This document shows positions 60,208 through 64,000 of a DNA stretch of 64,000 nucleotides, one piece after another. Every line of letters begins with the position of its first letter. The first letter of the stretch is position 1. The stretch lies in contig JAIUCV010000352.1 of NCBI GenBank assembly GCA_026724425.1, forward strand, positions 806,001 to 870,000, written 5' to 3'. The translations under genes were made by a program, and so were the position numbers. The notes beneath the pieces were generated by a model. It did not search any database. It was not told the DNA's origin and saw only the letters and a list, made by a program, of their open reading frames with translations. The stretch is from Erythrophleum ivorense (taxonomy: Eukaryota; Streptophyta; Magnoliopsida; Fabales; Fabaceae).

Positions 60208-61818
60208 TCACACATTTACAATACTACTAACCACTTCCTTCATAAAACACCAATGTATAACCACCCAGAAGCTACTTTGACATTTACAGCATAAAGATAA
60301 AGAAGGATTGGGAGTTTTACACCTAGCTCTGTTATGCCCTACCTCTTGACAATGAAAACACATGTATTTAGTCTTATCTTGAAATTGTGATTCACGTCAC
60401 CTTTTCTGTGGTCTTCCTGCTGGACGGCTGGTGATGGGTGGTAGTAGGAAGGTGTTGTTAGCATAATCGTCAATCAAAAGATTGTTCAGGTTTGGCATAT
60501 CATGAGTCTCTACAGGAATCATAGTATTCATATACATCTTTTGCTGCGAGCTCAGTGAGTAGCATTCTTCCACATATGAGTACACATTCCCATGCACTTT
60601 CTTTATTGCTGCACATGCATGAGGACATGAGATGCCAAACATTTGCCAAGCTTGACAAGTACACTCTCTTAATGCCACATTCACCCTCAAATCATTGCTT
60701 CGCATTCAAACTAGAAACCGATTAATATTATAATGCTCTACTATCATATTTTCTGCCCTTGCAACATTCTCCTTCAGCATTGCCTCAATCCTTAGGCCCA
60801 CCATGTTTGTCCATTTAGCCATGCCTTCCTTGCTAGCATATAGTATTTTAGCTAGCTTATCCCTGTGCTCATTGATTAATACACAAACACTATCCTTCCT
60901 TTCTTTCACTATCCATGCATTAAAAAATTCTACAAGGTTCATGGTGATGTTATCCCATCGTAGGTATGGAAATCTGGCTAATGCTGACCTATCAACATCA
61001 GCCTGGGTCTCCACCCATCTACCTAACTCAGGGGAGAATGACCTCAATTTTTCCAATGCTTTCACATAGTCTGTGTCTAACGGAGCATACGCAATCCCAT
61101 CTAGCAATTTTAGCACATCATTCTTACACTGTCTTCTTTGCCCTTTGCAAACTTTTAAGAACTCACTACTAAAGTTCTCATTTATATGCCGATAGCAAAA
61201 TGCATGTCTCTCCCTACTAAACACTTCTCTTATTGCATTGATTATGGCATTGTGGTGATCTGAAACTAGAGTTATTTCTATACCACTAATTAAGTCTTTA
61301 ACCTTTTGAAGGAACCACACCCAATCATCAAATGTTTCTGTACCTACAATTGCATAAGCAAATGGAAACAAGTCATTGTCTGCATCATACATAGATGTAG
61401 CTAAGAGAGTGCCCAAGTATGGTCCACTGAGGTGGCAACCATCAATGTACAATATCTATCGTGCACCAAGTATGAAGTCGATTATATAGCATCCATATGC
61501 AATGAACAACCTTTCAAAATGGTTATTCATCGATGAAGTCCACATTGCAATAGTTTCTGAATCTGTTTCCATTAAATGGTTGCACAACCAAGGGATTAGC
61601 ATGTATGACTGATCTACTGGTCCACGATATCAGCTAAAGCTTTTTCCTTCCCCTACCATGCTTGATGGTAACTTAATGCTAGTCCATATTCTCTGAATAG
61701 CTTACCACGGATATCATTTGGTGTTTTATCTTTGCTTGATCTGACACTCTCACCTATTATGGATGTTACCAAGTTTGCCCTTTGCTTGTGAGTTACTATC
61801 AAGTTATCTTGTACTGAG
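60208..61818 (-). pseudogene. MULE transposase (MURA-type), 5'-truncated and decayed
   Basis: MURA transposases cut and join MULE ends. Reading from 61818 leftward: the end of the N-terminal DNA-binding region (NDIRGKLFREYGLALSYHQAW, 61653-61715), then a frame-shifted stretch, then the DDE core at 61452-60706. In that 248-codon block the catalytic candidates are Asp4 (YIDGCHL), Asp65 (LVSDHH) and Glu175 (NLVEFFN), with the family's C-x2-H motif at 86-89 (FCYRHIN). A SWIM finger CTC...SCPH lies at 60619-60663. A CCHC knuckle CFHCQEVGHNRARC lies at 60319-60360, and a TGA at 60208-60210 ends the frame. Damage includes a TAG after the QAW motif, one frameshift near 61615, a TAG before LYIDG, a TGA at 60706 and a TGA after PQKR. 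The N-terminus is removed by an R1 LTR at 61819. Catalytic residues appear intact. Confidence 0.9.
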
Positions 61819-64000
61819 TGTAACACCATACTTTTAGGACTCAATTCATACAATTCCCATGCCTCATCTTATGTTTGTTCTATGGAAACAATATAGTGGC
61901 ATAGGAAGTTATAAATAAAAGTACATTTCTCTACCGATAAAATTTTTCTTTCGGAGTCCCGTAGGCCATATGAAAGCATCTATCACTTTATCATACTTAA
62001 ACACATGAATATAACTCATTTCCATCATCAAATTTGGCCTACAACTCGTAGAAAGCAAAGGAGCATATGAAATCCATGTTTGTATTTTCGGCCAGAATTT
62101 CTTCTTTTCTGTCACAAACTTTGGAAATTCATAACTAAATCTATAAAAATTTAAAACATGTAAGCTAAGTCATTCTGGAAAGCCTAAGATGTCTAATTTA
62201 TGATAAAAATATGTATAAGTCTTAAAATCTCATATATAATGCGTTTGACACTCAAAATCATCTACTGGTCACTGATATGGACTTAAAAAATGTCTAACTA
62301 ATTCCACGAAAATCCAATGCTTGCAAATGATATCACTATGGAAATATGTGGATGTTAACTAGACAGGAAAAATATCTCCAGATCAGTATATCAAGCCAAA
62401 CGCCTGGAAATCGATGGAACAGTACCTCGGGTCTGGCAAGATGTCTGATACTGGGCAGAACCTTCGAAAATGCATATCTTCCTCTCTAGACCTCCAAATG
62501 AGGTGATCTTGGTGGCCACAGAAATCTTATGACCTCTAGTTTATGCATATAAAATTTCATAAGCATTGGATACCATTTGGCCATTGGGTGACACAGAATT
62601 TAAAACTACCAGTATGAACAGTACCCATACCAGAATCCATAAAAAATCCCAACTTTGAAAATTCCTCAAATATTCTCTAGGTCTCTGAAAATTATCATCT
62701 TTAGCTTCCTAAAAAGCTCTTAATGAGACCTCATTTCATGCCAAGTTTCAAGGCAAGACTAACTCATTTGGCCAAAAAGTGACATAAGGTTCTATTATGG
62801 TCAAATTTGGCTCCATATGAGGTACCAAATTTACCAAATGGCCTTCCTTTGGTTGTGGCACCTTTTGGGCAGGTCTAAAAGTACATTTGAGACTTGGGTA
62901 AGCTGTCCAAATGGTTCAAAACCTCATGCATCTCATTTTGGCCATTCAACCCACACTTATGCATACATTCATCAAAATCCCATATTGCACACTTTGGCCA
63001 TACATACTCAAAATATGTGCTATAGGGCATATATTATTTTCATACGTCTAACCAATACATAATAGTATAATCACACATGTCTCAAGGTTCATGGTACATA
63101 TACAACCTCATATACACTATGAACCATCATTATGGTTCCAAAATAGGCAAAATACTACATAAACTTGTCACTCTTTGCTCTTTATGGTTGTTGGCTCCCT
63201 TCACCATAAGTGTTTGGTCCACCTAGCATGTTAGATCATTGGAGAGGAGGGGATGAGATTCAAAGAATCTCAATAGCTCACACACCCATTTACATCACAT
63301 TCAAGGCATACATATACCAAATGCATAACCATACAAGCATAAAGTGTGCAATAAATTCCATTCCATGCCACATTCACATGTCAAGATTACTTTCATGCTT
63401 TAGGGACTTTTGGTTTAGCCTCACCCCATTTCTAGGACTTTTGGATTTGCCTCATTCTTGGTCTAGGGACTTTTGACTTTACCTCACCCATTCAAGGGAC
63501 TTTTGGCCTTGTCTCACCCATGCCATGAGACTTTTGGCATCTCCTCACCTTCATTAAGGGACTTTTGGCATCACCTCACCCTTATGAGCTCTTTCCACAA
63601 CCATAGTCACTCAAGACAACACATTGATACCAATGCACAACAAGGATCAAGTAGCATATTATCAAGCATCAAGAATGCATGCAAGCACACTAAGATATAC
63701 ATATGCACACAAGAATGCAAAGAGAATAAGGTGGAGAGCTACCTTGCACAATTTCACACACTTTTTCTTTAACTTTCAAGCCTCCTCTTTCGGCCACACA
63801 CCCACAAATTGGTGGAGATGGTTTCTCTTGGCCTATATACAAATTATGGGAGCCAATTAGGTTCATGAAACACATTCTAAGGCTACATAACTTGATGAAC
63901 CACTAGATTACTCTATATACTTCATTATGGTCCATAATTACACTTAATGAAGCAACACCCCTCAAACGATTTCTAGGCCTTATTCTTTCTTATCAAATAT
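61819..64000 (-). repeat. R1 LTR entering from the right, interrupts the transposase
   Basis: Starts TGTAACACCATAC and follows R1 LTRs closely for 2.18 kb to the window edge: a TTCATAACTAAATCTATAAA phrase at 62129, AAAGAATCTCAATAGCTC at 63263, and the 31-bp minisatellite. It may be a solo LTR or the 3' LTR of a full element. The five bases before it are CTGAG (61814-61818); the same five bases should follow its right end. Frames at 62817, 63210, 63473 and 63624 lie within it and are not genes. Confidence 0.8.
63402..63587 (-). repeat. 31-bp minisatellite in the rightmost R1 LTR
   Basis: AGGGACTTTTGG-like cores begin at about 63402, 63434, 63465, 63495, 63526 and 63557, six units of 30-32 bases each followed by CCTCACCCATTC-like text. 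It is the reverse complement of the array at 46584-46769 in S4. Confidence 0.8.

Larger units (their letters stand above)
50461..61818. mobile_element. Ulp1-type MULE with converging protease and transposase genes, decayed
   Basis: A plus-strand Ulp1-like gene (51802-58150) and a minus-strand MURA transposase gene (60208-61818) converge with about 2 kb between them. This is the arrangement known for plant MULEs that carry Ulp1-like genes, such as the Kaonashi group of Arabidopsis and CUMULE of melon. Left boundary: a GGAGGACC/GAAGGACC repeat block begins near 50461, just upstream of the protease leader, and is a candidate terminus. The right boundary is lost: an R1 LTR enters the transposase at 61819. 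Terminal inverted repeats and the usual 9-10-base target duplication therefore cannot be tested here. Three to four later insertions and many stops show that it is inactive. Confidence 0.7.

Noticed and set aside
1..64000. tRNA, rRNA and small structured RNA genes.
   Set aside because: No tRNA box A/B pair with cloverleaf or rRNA text was noticed by eye; tRNAscan-SE and Infernal would be decisive.

Overview
This window looks like nuclear DNA from a flowering plant, probably a eudicot. It is AT-rich, has no prokaryotic gene organisation, and is almost wholly nested transposable elements. The recognisable parts are Ty3/gypsy (chromovirus, Tekay/Del-like) pol pieces, a Ty1/copia remnant, very long LTRs, MITEs, and a Mutator-like DNA transposon (MULE) with an intron-rich Ulp1-type cysteine protease gene. 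I found no intact host gene and no RNA gene. Most open frames of 60-135 codons lie in LTRs or low-complexity DNA and are spurious.

Layout. 1-2516 is the end of a Tat/Ogre-like LTR with a long A-rich tract. 2517-17742 is a minus-strand, non-coding LTR element (E1) of a family I call R1 (LTR about 3.7 kb). E1 is interrupted by a solo R1 LTR (3744-7423, duplication CATGT) and by an unrelated solo LTR (14459-17140, duplication GAGAT). 17743-21845 holds older R1-like LTR debris in both orientations. 22419-34627 is a complete 12.2-kb R1 element (E2) with two LTRs, primer-binding site, polypurine tract and duplication TCTTT, but no coding capacity. 35080-36733 and 48534-49577 are two halves of one dead Tekay-type pol gene. 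The 11.8 kb between them is filled by a partial R1 LTR, a truncated copy of a second LTR family (R2), and two solo R1 LTRs in the opposite orientation (40244-43804 and 44672-48347, the latter with duplication CCATT).

50461-61818 is the most informative part: a MULE carrying two converging genes. On the plus strand a gene of about 15 exons (51802-58150) ends in a C48/Ulp1 protease domain whose His, Asp, Gln and Cys motifs are all visible. On the minus strand (60208-61818) lies a MURA-type transposase with DDE core, SWIM finger and CCHC knuckle. Both carry stops and frameshifts. The MULE has itself been hit by a fold-back MITE (in intron 6), a 2.8-kb solo R2 LTR (in intron 7, duplication ATTTC), probably a copia deletion derivative, and another R1 LTR (61819 to the window end) that cuts off the transposase N-terminus.

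Taken together the window is a layered fossil record. A Tekay element and a Ulp1-type MULE are the oldest recognisable layers, followed by waves of R1 and R2 elements, many reduced to solo LTRs by recombination. Target-site duplications fix the order of several events. All exon boundaries, family names and ages are read by eye from the sequence and were not tested by database search.
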